From Pseudomonadota bacterium (GTDB lineage Bacteria; Myxococcota; Myxococcia; Myxococcales; Myxococcaceae): 5,677 nucleotides of DNA. The stretch lies in contig JAFAFL010000150.1 in assembly GCA_023423535.1 (NCBI GenBank), positions 1 through 5,677 on the forward strand. Reading direction: 5' to 3'. Under the pieces are notes generated by a model. It worked only from the letters and a program-made list of their open reading frames with translations, searched no databases and had not been told where the DNA came from. Position numbers and translations under genes: made by a program. Shown one piece after another: positions 1-5,139 of the stretch; the stretch's first letter is position 1, and every line of letters starts with the position of its first letter.

Positions 1-16
1 AAAATACCGGCAGCAC

Positions 17-127
17 GTCTAACAACTCGTTCAAGCCGACGTTGCTTCGTGGCCGCGCTTGCGGTGTAAGCTAACGCTACACCGCCGCTTGCCACGTGCG
101 CAACGCGGCTTAACTCAGGCGTTAGGC
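17..127 (+). repeat. attC1 (111 bases), end of partial cassette C1
   Basis: R'' is GTCTAAC at 17-23 and R' is GTTAGGC at 121-127, with L'' CAAGCCG and L' CGGCTTAA inside. The centre folds as GCGGTGTA paired with TACACCGC around a 9-base loop (about 61-85). R'' and the linear R' do not match at the second position (GTC versus GGC). This is expected, because the last six bases of R' belong to the next cassette. From this R'', the unseen cassette C1 should begin with TTAGAC. Confidence 0.93.
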
Positions 128-149
128 CTAGCCCTTTCTACTTTTCGAA

Positions 150-1232
150 ATGAATTTGATGACAACCTTCAAGGTCCTTGGCGCGGTACTTGTATGCCTA
201 GTCGGCGTTAGTGTTTCCGCGTGCGCCCAAGATGTCTCACCTGATGATCATGGGGACGTTTTGCTTATGGCCCCATTGACGTCCTATGGACAGCACAGTA
301 GCGCCGGATATCAACGACTTGAGATTCCCGCGCTTTCCTCACAAGCGCCTATCACTGCAATGATTTGGAGCCCTTGTTCTAAGCAGCCTACCCATGATCA
401 ACTTGGCCCATATATAGTTGAAGGGTCAGCGGGCTGTGAGATCACAGGGGATCGTCTACCATTGATCGTGATTTCCCATGGAAAAGGCGGCTCGCTGTTA
501 GGTCATCACGACACTGCTACCGCCTTAGCGAAAGCCGGCTTTGTAGTCATAACATTTAATCAGCCAGGCGATTCCTTCGCGGACGAGAAAGAGACGAACA
601 ATCTGCGAATTTTCGAAGCACGGCCCACCGACACAAGTCGCGTCATAACCCATATGCTCGATACATGGCCGCAACGAGCAAAGCTCGATTCGCGAAAGGT
701 TGGAGTCTTCGGATTCTCTCGCGGCGGTTATACCGCGCTAGCTCTCGCAGGCGCCATACCAAGTCTTTCAGCGGCTTCAGCCCAATTTTGTCCACGTATA
801 AGTGTCATTGCAACAGGCTTATGCGGGCAACTACAAAGTAAAGTGGCTAGCCTAGCTGTCCAGTCGGACGCGCGTGTGAGAGCTGCCGTAGTGATTGACC
901 CATTGAACTTATTTGGCCCCAGTGGGCTCAAGAACGTGAGAATACCGATTCAACTGTGGGCATCTGAGCTCGGTGGTGATGGAGTGAATATCTCGCATGT
1001 ACACGAAATTCGCAAAGCTTTGCCGAACGAGCCGGAGTTATTTATTGCCCGACAAGCCGGACATTTTGCCTATCTAGCACCTTGCCCCGCTAAGTTTACA
1101 GCGGATGCTCCCGCGCTCTGCAACGACCCATCCGGATTCGATCGAACCTCGTGGCATCAAAAAATGAACTCCCAAGTTATACGATTTTTCGCATCTACCC
1201 TTGCAATCGAAGACACTCCAGCCATGTTATAG
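150..1232 (+). CDS. Secreted alpha/beta hydrolase, PAF-acetylhydrolase / dienelactone-hydrolase-like (cassette C2)
   Basis: A 360-residue serine hydrolase, probably acting on an ester substrate outside the inner membrane; the substrate cannot be told from sequence. Residues 1-26 are a signal sequence with a possible lipobox VSAC (Cys25), although cleavage by signal peptidase I after ACA is also possible. The alpha/beta hydrolase fold shows as strand plus oxyanion turn LIVISHGKGG (105-114), the nucleophile elbow GFSRGG (Ser190 in G-x-S-x-G), VVIDP (Asp250) and AGHFAY (His305). The placing of Asp shortly after the nucleophile strand in a 'VIDP' context resembles plasma PAF-acetylhydrolase, so the inferred triad is Ser190-Asp250-His305. 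An insert at about 201-240 with two cysteines (214, 225) separates Ser from Asp. The start ATG lies 23 bases after R' with no clear Shine-Dalgarno; an in-frame ATG at 159 is an alternative. The stop is 13 bases before attC2. This is the largest gene in the window and fills its cassette. Fold is confident, substrate unknown. Confidence 0.88.
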   Translation: MNLMTTFKVLGAVLVCLVGVSVSACAQDVSPDDHGDVLLMAPLTSYGQHSSAGYQRLEIPALSSQAPITAMIWSPCSKQPTHDQLGPYIVEGSAGCEITGDRLPLIVISHGKGGSLLGHHDTATALAKAGFVVITFNQPGDSFADEKETNNLRIFEARPTDTSRVITHMLDTWPQRAKLDSRKVGVFGFSRGGYTALALAGAIPSLSAASAQFCPRISVIATGLCGQLQSKVASLAVQSDARVRAAVVIDPLNLFGPSGLKNVRIPIQLWASELGGDGVNISHVHEIRKALPNEPELFIARQAGHFAYLAPCPAKFTADAPALCNDPSGFDRTSWHQKMNSQVIRFFASTLAIEDTPAML

Positions 1233-1245
1233 GCAACGAACACCG

Positions 1246-1353
1246 GCCTAACAATTCGTTCAAGCCGAGACCGCTTCGCGGCCTCGACTCGGTGCTAGGC
1301 TGTAGCACATCGCTCGGCCGCGCTCGCGGTCCGGCTTAACTCAGGCGTTAGGT
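1246..1353 (+). repeat. attC2 (108 bases), end of cassette C2
   Basis: R'' is GCCTAAC (1246-1252), R' is GTTAGGT (1347-1353), with L'' CAAGCCG and L' CGGCTTAA. The centre contains GTGCTA paired with TAGCAC around a 5-base loop. R'' matches the start of its own cassette (TTAGGC at 122) rather than the adjacent linear R' (GTTAGGT). Confidence 0.94.
1350..1352 (+). promoter_or_regulatory. R' box AGG as likely ribosome-binding site of the C3 gene
   Basis: The ATG of the C3 lipoprotein gene follows R' by only four bases, and no other purine-rich run lies upstream. AGG of the R' box sits 5 bases before the ATG, a normal Shine-Dalgarno spacing. The recombination site would therefore double as the ribosome-binding site. 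Weak, because the match is only three bases. Confidence 0.35.
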
Positions 1354-1357
1354 TGCC

Positions 1358-1816
1358 ATGAAACATCTACTTGTCTGTTTCTTGATGACTTCTTTAATCT
1401 CCTGCACGGGTCGTGCGCCTCAACCTGAGCCCACGGCCGCAGAAGAAAGCGGTTCCGCCTACACAACCAACACATTGATCTTGGCAGAACCAATTCCTGG
1501 CAAGAAGCTCAGAATCTCGATTTCGGCCAAAGATTCGTCGCTTTACATCGCCAACTGCAACGAGCACATCGTCGTTTCACTCCTAACAAAGAACTCGACT
1601 GTGCCCACATGGGGAGGCGCTTCCGACGCATGCCTTTCTCAAAGCATCATCATTCCCCGCGGTTCGACACTCAGCTTCCTCATTGAGGCCCCGGAACTGA
1701 GCACTGAGGCTATCTACACGGCCAGAGTTAGCGGGATACACCTTGGGCTAGACGTTAAATCACCTCAGCACCCTCCTGAGCTGACGTTGAGCAACGAATT
1801 CAGGCTACTTCCGTGA
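1358..1816 (+). CDS. Small lipoprotein of unknown function (cassette C3)
   Basis: A 152-residue protein not recognised as a named family. Residues 1-15 form a short basic and hydrophobic signal followed by the lipobox LISC, so Cys16 should be lipidated. Ser or Thr after the Cys gives no inner-membrane retention signal, which favours the outer membrane. A Pro/Glu-rich linker (about 20-35) leads to a strand-rich domain (about 50-150) with alternating hydrophobic residues, and two cysteines (67 and 92) that could form a disulfide. The pattern 'N-C ... W ... C-L ... I-P-R-G-S' suggests a compact beta-sandwich, but this is inference. The start is fixed by the lipoprotein signal and by the cassette edge: the ATG is 4 bases after R'. 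The stop lies 6 bases before attC3, so the cassette is almost entirely gene. Confidence 0.82.
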   Translation: MKHLLVCFLMTSLISCTGRAPQPEPTAAEESGSAYTTNTLILAEPIPGKKLRISISAKDSSLYIANCNEHIVVSLLTKNSTVPTWGGASDACLSQSIIIPRGSTLSFLIEAPELSTEAIYTARVSGIHLGLDVKSPQHPPELTLSNEFRLLP

Positions 1817-1822
1817 CTGGCA

Positions 1823-1929
1823 ACCTAACAATTCGTTCAAGCCGAACCTGCTTCGCGGTCCGGCTTATGCGGCAACGTGTACCACACCGCCGTACCGCTA
1901 CGCAGGTCGGCTTAACTCAGGCGTTAGGC
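1823..1929 (+). repeat. attC3 (107 bases), end of cassette C3
   Basis: R'' is ACCTAAC (1823-1829), R' is GTTAGGC (1923-1929), with L'' CAAGCCG and L' CGGCTTAA. The long arms contain CCTGC paired with GCAGG and GCGGT paired with ACCGC. The tip GTGTACCACAC closes with a short stem. The sequence GGCAACCTAAC at R'' is the exact complement of the GTTAGGTTGCC that opens this same cassette at 1347. Confidence 0.94.
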
Positions 1930-2308
1930 TGTTTGGAAACACCCACATAGGTTTCAAAGCAGCGCCTGGTGCTTCAAAGCGGGTTTGATTCTTCCGGGAT
2001 GAACAGCTGTGCGGAACGACTTCCCGGCAACTTAAGAAAATGAGTCGGTGCGGCTCAAAGCGGCTTTGCGTAGGTCAAAAGCACTGGTTCACCGCTGCGG
2101 TTCGGGCGAGTGTTTGGGTCCGCACTGTTCGGAATTACTTTTGCAAATCATGCAGTTGCAGCGGAAGCTACAGCGTTGGGTACAGCGGCAGCAGCAACGG
2201 GATACAGCCTAACCAGTCGTTCAAGCTGATGTCGCTTCGTGGCGCCGACTTTTGTGGTAGCGTGTACCACAGCGCGGCGCCACTGCGCGCCACAGCTTAA
2301 CTCAGGCG
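1924..2308 (+). mobile_element. Cassette C4, 385 bases, no convincing gene
   Basis: About 280 bases precede attC4 without a credible gene. A + strand frame from 2040 to 2300 runs through attC4 and its last third is only translated attC, so it is not accepted. Another + frame opens at 2074 and ends at a TGA just after R'' (2226-2228). It reads as a glycine/alanine-rich stretch containing FGSALFGITFANHAVAAEA, which looks protein-like. Upstream in the same frame are a 14-codon ORF (ATG at 1999, TGA at 2041) and a TAG at 2071, so any gene there is broken or uses no standard start. The short motif CAAAGCGG(G/C)TTTG occurs near 1975 and 2055. The cassette may be a decayed gene, a regulatory or small-RNA cassette, or a misread short gene. 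Confidence 0.5.
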
Positions 2309-2314
2309 TTAGAC
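2207..2314 (+). repeat. attC4 (108 bases), end of cassette C4
   Basis: R'' is GCCTAAC (2207-2213) and R' is GTTAGAC (2308-2314). The inner boxes differ from the other sites on both arms: L'' reads AAGCTG (2223-2228) and L' reads CAGCTT (2293-2298), in place of AAGCCG and CGGCTT. The two changes are compensatory, T2227 pairing with A2294, so the stem is kept. The tip is TGTGGTA paired with TACCACA around a 5-base loop. Confidence 0.93.
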
Positions 2315-2339
2315 GGCAGCCCACCACTTTAGCTATGAT
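2310..2339 (+). promoter_or_regulatory. Possible cassette-internal promoter for the YecR-like gene
   Basis: TATGAT at 2334-2339 matches five of six bases of a sigma70 -10 box. Eighteen bases upstream, TAGACG at 2310-2315 matches four of six bases of a -35 box and overlaps the R' box. Transcription would begin near 2346, about 36 bases before the ATG at 2382. The match is moderate and unproven. If real, the cassette can be expressed without the distant Pc promoter, and its -35 box would be formed partly from the recombination site. Confidence 0.35.
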
Positions 2340-2381
2340 CCCCAAGCCGACCACGGCGATCTGTAGACGACAGGGGGAAGA

Positions 2382-2720
2382 ATGAAACTAGTTCTAGTGG
2401 CAGCAAGTGCTGCTCTGATGCTTGCAGGCTGTGCGAGCACCAAGACTTGGTCCGCTACCGGCGGAAGCCGCGCTGACGCAACAGTCAAGCTTTCGTATGA
2501 GTACGGCCCTTTCGAAAAGCCGCAAACGAACGACACTGAAGCACTCAACTTGGCGATCTCACGCTGCAAAACCTGGGGATACACTGGCGCGGAAGCTTTC
2601 GGCGGCATCACGCAGCAGTGCAACATGCCTGGCGGCATGGGCGGCTGCGCACGCTTCATGGTGACCAAGGAATTCCAATGCACGGGCATGGGAAACAAGG
2701 ATCCTGACGCCAATAACTGA
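2382..2720 (+). CDS. YecR-like lipoprotein (cassette C5)
   Basis: A 112-residue lipoprotein resembling the YecR-like family. Signal residues 1-16 end in the lipobox LAGC (Cys17). The mature part carries features I associate with that family: GGSRAD (27-32), VKLSYEYGPFE (35-45), RCKTWGY (61-67), EAFGG (71-75), and cysteines at 62, 80, 89 and 100 that can make two disulfides. In enterobacteria yecR is linked to the flagellar regulon, but similar lipoproteins occur widely and their role is unknown, so no motility function is claimed here. The start is well supported: AGGGGGAAG (2372-2380) lies just before the ATG and the lipoprotein signal begins there. The stop TGA at 2718-2720 is 6 bases before attC5. 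A possible private promoter lies upstream. Confidence 0.87.
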   Translation: MKLVLVAASAALMLAGCASTKTWSATGGSRADATVKLSYEYGPFEKPQTNDTEALNLAISRCKTWGYTGAEAFGGITQQCNMPGGMGGCARFMVTKEFQCTGMGNKDPDANN

Positions 2721-2726
2721 TCTCCC

Positions 2727-2838
2727 GTCTAACAATTTGTTCAAGCCGACGCTACTTCGTGGCGTCGGCTTTGCGTTTTAGCTACGCTAACGCAAAGCCG
2801 TCGTCACTACGCAGCGCGGCTTAACTCAGGCGTTAGGC
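2727..2838 (+). repeat. attC5 (112 bases), end of cassette C5
   Basis: R'' is GTCTAAC (2727-2733), R' is GTTAGGC (2832-2838), with L'' CAAGCCG and L' CGGCTTAA. The centre is a strong hairpin: CGGCTTTGCGTT paired with AACGCAAAGCCG around a 10-base loop. R'' with CCC before it complements the start of its own cassette (GTTAGACGG) rather than the linear R'. Confidence 0.94.
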
Positions 2839-2850
2839 CTTGCCACCGAC

Positions 2851-2886
2851 TTGCGCCGCAACCTAAGATTTCGTATGAAATTCATA
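2851..2886 (+). promoter_or_regulatory. Possible weak promoter and 13-base palindrome upstream of the C6 gene
   Basis: TTGCGC (2851-2856) and TATGAA (2874-2879) are spaced by 17 bases, matching three and four of six consensus bases. The -10-like hexamer is the left arm of a palindrome TATGAA-A-TTCATA (2874-2886), a shape that could be an operator overlapping the promoter. Both are suggestions from pattern only. Confidence 0.22.
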
Positions 2887-2908
2887 TCCACCAAAGGGGA
2901 GAGTAAAG

Positions 2909-3355
2909 ATGGGGTACGTTGATACCAATCTTGTAGCGAACGAGAAGGTCGTAAAGATTGGAAAGGTGCATTGGGGGATCTACGTTCCCGGAGCGATATG
3001 GGCCGTTCTTGGCCTTCTCTTCATGTTTGGTGAGGCCGCGCCACTTGGCGTGTTCCTTTTCTTCATTGGTGCGCTCTTGCTGTTGCGGGCATTTCTCTAT
3101 GCCTACTCCACCGAGCTGGCAATTACTGACAAGCGAGTGATTGCCAAGTTTGGCCTTGTCCGCCGACAGACCGTTGAGCTTCTGCACAACAAAGTTGAAG
3201 GCCTGACCGTGAACCAAGGGATCCTTGGCCGCATCCTCAACTTCGGCACCGTAGTCGTGAACGGCACTGGCTCTGGCCGCACTCCGATTCGCGGCATCTC
3301 GGAGCCGCTTGAGTTCCGCAAATCGGCGCTCGCAGAGATCGAAAGCAAGGCCTAA
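2909..3355 (+). CDS. Membrane protein with bacterial PH domain, YdbS-like (cassette C6)
   Basis: A 148-residue inner-membrane protein. Two hydrophobic helices (about 22-40 and 44-65) are followed by a strand-rich domain (about 67-135) with bPH2-type signatures: YSTELAITDKRVIAKFGLV (66-84), the hydrophobic repeat VELLHNKVEGLTV (89-101), and GILGRILNFGTVVVNGTG (104-121). This two-helix plus PH layout is that of the YdbS-like membrane proteins, whose biochemical role is mostly unknown. The usual full-length proteins have more domains or partner with a second one; here a single PH module stands alone in a cassette. AGGGGAG at 2895-2901, 7 bases before the ATG, supports the start. The stop codon TAA (3353-3355) is part of the R'' box GCCTAAC, so gene and recombination site overlap. 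The family call is confident, the function is not. Confidence 0.88.
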   Translation: MGYVDTNLVANEKVVKIGKVHWGIYVPGAIWAVLGLLFMFGEAAPLGVFLFFIGALLLLRAFLYAYSTELAITDKRVIAKFGLVRRQTVELLHNKVEGLTVNQGILGRILNFGTVVVNGTGSGRTPIRGISEPLEFRKSALAEIESKA

Positions 3356-3461
3356 CAATGCGTTCAAGCCGAAGTCGCATCGGGGCGCAAATCACATGGC
3401 AGATACAGCTTGCCATGTGCTTCACGCCCCGCTGCGTCTCGGCTTAACTTAGGTGTTAGGC
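3350..3461 (+). repeat. attC6 (112 bases), end of cassette C6
   Basis: R'' is GCCTAAC (3350-3356) and supplies the stop codon of the C6 gene. R' is GTTAGGC (3455-3461). L'' CAAGCCG and L' CGGCTTAA are intact, but the right spacer reads CTTAGGT where other sites have CTCAGGC. The centre folds as CACATGGCA paired with TGCCATGTG around a 9-base loop, with CGGGGCG paired with CGCCCCG below it. Confidence 0.93.
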
Positions 3462-3489
3462 GGCAAGGGAAGGACTGGAGCCAGACCGA

Positions 3490-3744
3490 ATGAAGTGGCA
3501 AGCACGATTAGTCGTTGCTGTTGGCGTAGCGCTAGCGTTTGGGGTGATCTCTGCGCTGGTGCTCACCATTGTGGACCTCTATCTCACTGGTCACGCCCAG
3601 CCATCGCTCAAGCAGGCGACTATTTCCATTCCTGGAATCAGTCCAAAGTTAAGTGCGTCCGACATGCTTCTTCTAGCCGGTATTATTCTGCCAGGGCTAG
3701 CGACTTGGCTCTTCCTCCCCACTGACAAAGCAAGCCGCAAGTGA
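3490..3744 (+). CDS. Small two-helix membrane protein of unknown function (cassette C7)
   Basis: An 84-residue protein not recognised as a known family. A short basic start (MKWQAR) leads into a first hydrophobic helix (about 7-32). A loop of about 25 residues (34-57) with the motif SIPGISPKLSASD follows, then a second helix (about 58-76) and a charged tail ending KASRK. By the positive-inside rule the tails are cytoplasmic and the loop periplasmic. The ATG is preceded by GGAG (3477-3480) at 9 bases, an acceptable Shine-Dalgarno. A 90-codon frame overlaps it in another register but lacks any such organisation. Small size and two helices would fit a membrane-active peptide, an antitoxin-like immunity protein or an accessory subunit; nothing in the sequence decides between these. 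Confidence 0.72.
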   Translation: MKWQARLVVAVGVALAFGVISALVLTIVDLYLTGHAQPSLKQATISIPGISPKLSASDMLLLAGIILPGLATWLFLPTDKASRK

Positions 3745-3778
3745 GCAAATCGAGACATTGGCAGGTAGCGGAACTGCC

Positions 3779-3838
3779 GCCTAACAATTCATTCAAGCCG
3801 ACGCCGCTTCGCGGCGCGGCTTAATTCTGGCGTTAGGC
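3779..3838 (+). repeat. attC7 (60 bases, minimal form), end of cassette C7
   Basis: R'' is GCCTAAC (3779-3785) and R' is GTTAGGC (3832-3838). Inside, AAGCCG (3795-3800) pairs with CGGCTT (3817-3822), and CGCCGC (3802-3807) pairs with GCGGCG (3811-3816) across a TTC loop. A3801 is left as a single bulge. The site lacks the long variable arms of its neighbours, being about half their length. The right spacer (ATTCTGGC) also departs from the family form. Confidence 0.93.
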
Positions 3839-4126
3839 TGCAGTAAGCAATACAACGGTTGAATTTTGTGGCGAAGCTTGCTTCCCGAAGACCTTACTGA
3901 CCTCTCGGCCATTCTTCGGCCAGGTCCTTCGCACCGATCTCCTTTCGTTCTCCGACGCGCCTGCTCGTCAAGCTGCGCGGGCGCTGCTTTCGTAACCCCG
4001 CTGAGCCTTTCGTGGCACACTGCAACCTAACAGTTCGTTCAAGCCGACGTTGCTTCGCGGCCGCACACTCGGCAGCAACGGCTTGTCCAATTTGCGGCCG
4101 CGCTGCAACGCGGCTTAACTCAGGCG
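3833..4126 (+). mobile_element. Cassette C8, 294 bases, no convincing gene
   Basis: Fewer than 200 bases separate attC7 from attC8. A - strand frame (4020 to 3793) spans most of it, but its end is translated attC7 and it shows no domain or start signal, so it is not accepted. On the + strand, one frame is open for 52 codons from the cassette edge (3837) to a TAA at 3993-3995. It includes LTSRPFFGQVLRTDLLSF but has no ATG, GTG or TTG start. A direct repeat TCGGCCA-TTCT-TCGGCCA lies near 3906-3923. The cassette may hold a gene remnant, a short RNA, or a spacer element. Confidence 0.5.
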
Positions 4127-4132
4127 TTAGAC
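4025..4132 (+). repeat. attC8 (108 bases), end of cassette C8
   Basis: R'' is ACCTAAC (4025-4031), R' is GTTAGAC (4126-4132), with L'' CAAGCCG and L' CGGCTTAA. The centre is closed by CGCGGCCGCA paired with TGCGGCCGCG around a loop of roughly 30 bases, larger than in the other sites. Confidence 0.93.
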
Positions 4133-4159
4133 TTGACCATCACACTCCAAGGAGGCTCC

Positions 4160-5020
4160 ATGAAGCCCAGTCACATCGTTTCTGTTGCATTGTTATTAGC
4201 TCCGTGCACCTGCATTGCGCAGTCCGCGAGCGAAGACCCTATGCTGAACTTCGTGGACCAACTTATCCAACAAGGGATTGAAAACATCCATGCTATACCT
4301 GATACAACGAGCCGCCCACTGGTGGAAGTTCCTCTAGGCGGATTCAAACCGACTCCACTTTATATTGAAAAATTAGTTAAAATTGAAGCACCAAGAAGCG
4401 AGGCGGGAGAATCGACTATAAATTTTGTCACAGAACTTTTCAAACTTGCTGGTGACGCGTGCACAGCTTCACATGGAACTCTCTCGGAAATCAAGAAGCA
4501 GACAATTCGCGAGGGATCAGCAATAGATTTAACTAGAGCTGCGAACGACAAGGGAATTATTGGTCAGTTCGAGTGCGTAGATACAGCCGGGATTCTAAAG
4601 TCATTCATTTGGATCAGTCCATCGCACAACACTTTCACGAGGAAGGACAACACTCGCTACTGGCCCTTGCATGTCGGAGTCATTGGCAGCACTAAGCTAG
4701 CCGAATTTCAATCGGGCATTGCGCGTGAAACTGCCGCCGAGGAAGCATTTCGATCGAGCCTTACTTCTGGAACCCTTGTATCAATTAGGGCAGATCACGT
4801 GCCATCTGATGCGATTCCACCTTCCAACTTATCGGGAAGAGACTATTTTGTATGTGCTTTGGCTATCGACGTCAAGGACAACATCGTAAATGTACAGATT
4901 GGAACAAAGTCCTTCTTTGTTCCGCGAAATAATATATATCCTACGTGGCCAGAGAGATCTCGAATAAGTACTGAAACCTATAGACGCGGGGGTTACGGCT
5001 GGTGCCTCTCATCTAACTAG
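4160..5020 (+). CDS. Secreted protein of unknown function (cassette C9)
   Basis: A 286-residue exported protein, not recognised. Residues 1-20 (MKPSHIVSVALLLAPCTCIA) form a signal peptide, likely cut by signal peptidase I before Gln21; there is no good lipobox. The mature protein has four cysteines (101, 139, 232, 282), enough for two disulfides, consistent with a periplasmic or secreted location. The region about 201-255 (SGTLVSI ... YFVCALAIDVKDNIVNVQIG ... FFVPRNNIYP) has the strand spacing of a small SH3-like barrel, which is inference. The C-terminus is rich in Arg, Gly and aromatics. The start at 4160 is chosen because AAGGAGG (4149-4155) is 4 bases upstream and the signal peptide begins there; the frame is open from TTG at 4133, which would add nine residues ahead of the signal. 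By eye, parts of the gene (about 4360-4450) are more AT-rich than the flanking attC sites, consistent with separate origin. Confidence 0.8.
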   Translation: MKPSHIVSVALLLAPCTCIAQSASEDPMLNFVDQLIQQGIENIHAIPDTTSRPLVEVPLGGFKPTPLYIEKLVKIEAPRSEAGESTINFVTELFKLAGDACTASHGTLSEIKKQTIREGSAIDLTRAANDKGIIGQFECVDTAGILKSFIWISPSHNTFTRKDNTRYWPLHVGVIGSTKLAEFQSGIARETAAEEAFRSSLTSGTLVSIRADHVPSDAIPPSNLSGRDYFVCALAIDVKDNIVNVQIGTKSFFVPRNNIYPTWPERSRISTETYRRGGYGWCLSSN

Positions 5021-5027
5021 GCGTCAA

Positions 5028-5139
5028 GCCTAACAATTCGTTCAAGCCGAACTTGCTTCGTTGCACCAGCACCGTGGCAGGTTAAGCTTGCCACGGTGCC
5101 GGCTACACTTCGCAAGTCGGCTTAACTCAGGCGTTAGGT
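5028..5139 (+). repeat. attC9 (112 bases), end of cassette C9
   Basis: R'' is GCCTAAC (5028-5034), R' is GTTAGGT (5133-5139), with L'' CAAGCCG and L' CGGCTTAA. The centre is a perfect 11-base-pair hairpin, GCACCGTGGCA with TGCCACGGTGC, around a 9-base loop. From 5029 to 5137 it is identical to attC10 at 5462-5570. Confidence 0.95.

Noticed and set aside
1151..1339. + strand 62-codon frame overlapping the end of the C2 gene and attC2
   Set aside because: It overlaps the hydrolase gene in another register and its second half (NNSFKPRPLRG...) is translated attC sequence. Similar 'NxSFKxxxLR' tails appear in frames crossing attC4 and attC10.
2040..2300. + strand 86-codon frame in cassette C4
   Set aside because: It reads through almost all of attC4, has no Shine-Dalgarno of note, and shows low-complexity Ser/Gly/Cys composition typical of an accidental frame.
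2882..3367. - strand 161-codon frame opposite the C6 gene
   Set aside because: The + strand gene has a Shine-Dalgarno, membrane helices and PH-domain motifs; the opposite frame has none and is its shadow.
3793..4020. - strand 75-codon frame in cassette C8
   Set aside because: Its C-terminal part is translated attC7, it is Arg-rich without domain pattern, and it has no ribosome-binding site. A reversed gene remains possible but unsupported.
4133..4159. TTG start at 4133, and TTGACC as a -35 box
   Set aside because: The TTG start would put nine residues ahead of a clean signal peptide, whereas ATG 4160 has AAGGAGG upstream. As a -35 element, TTGACC has no -10 box at suitable spacing.
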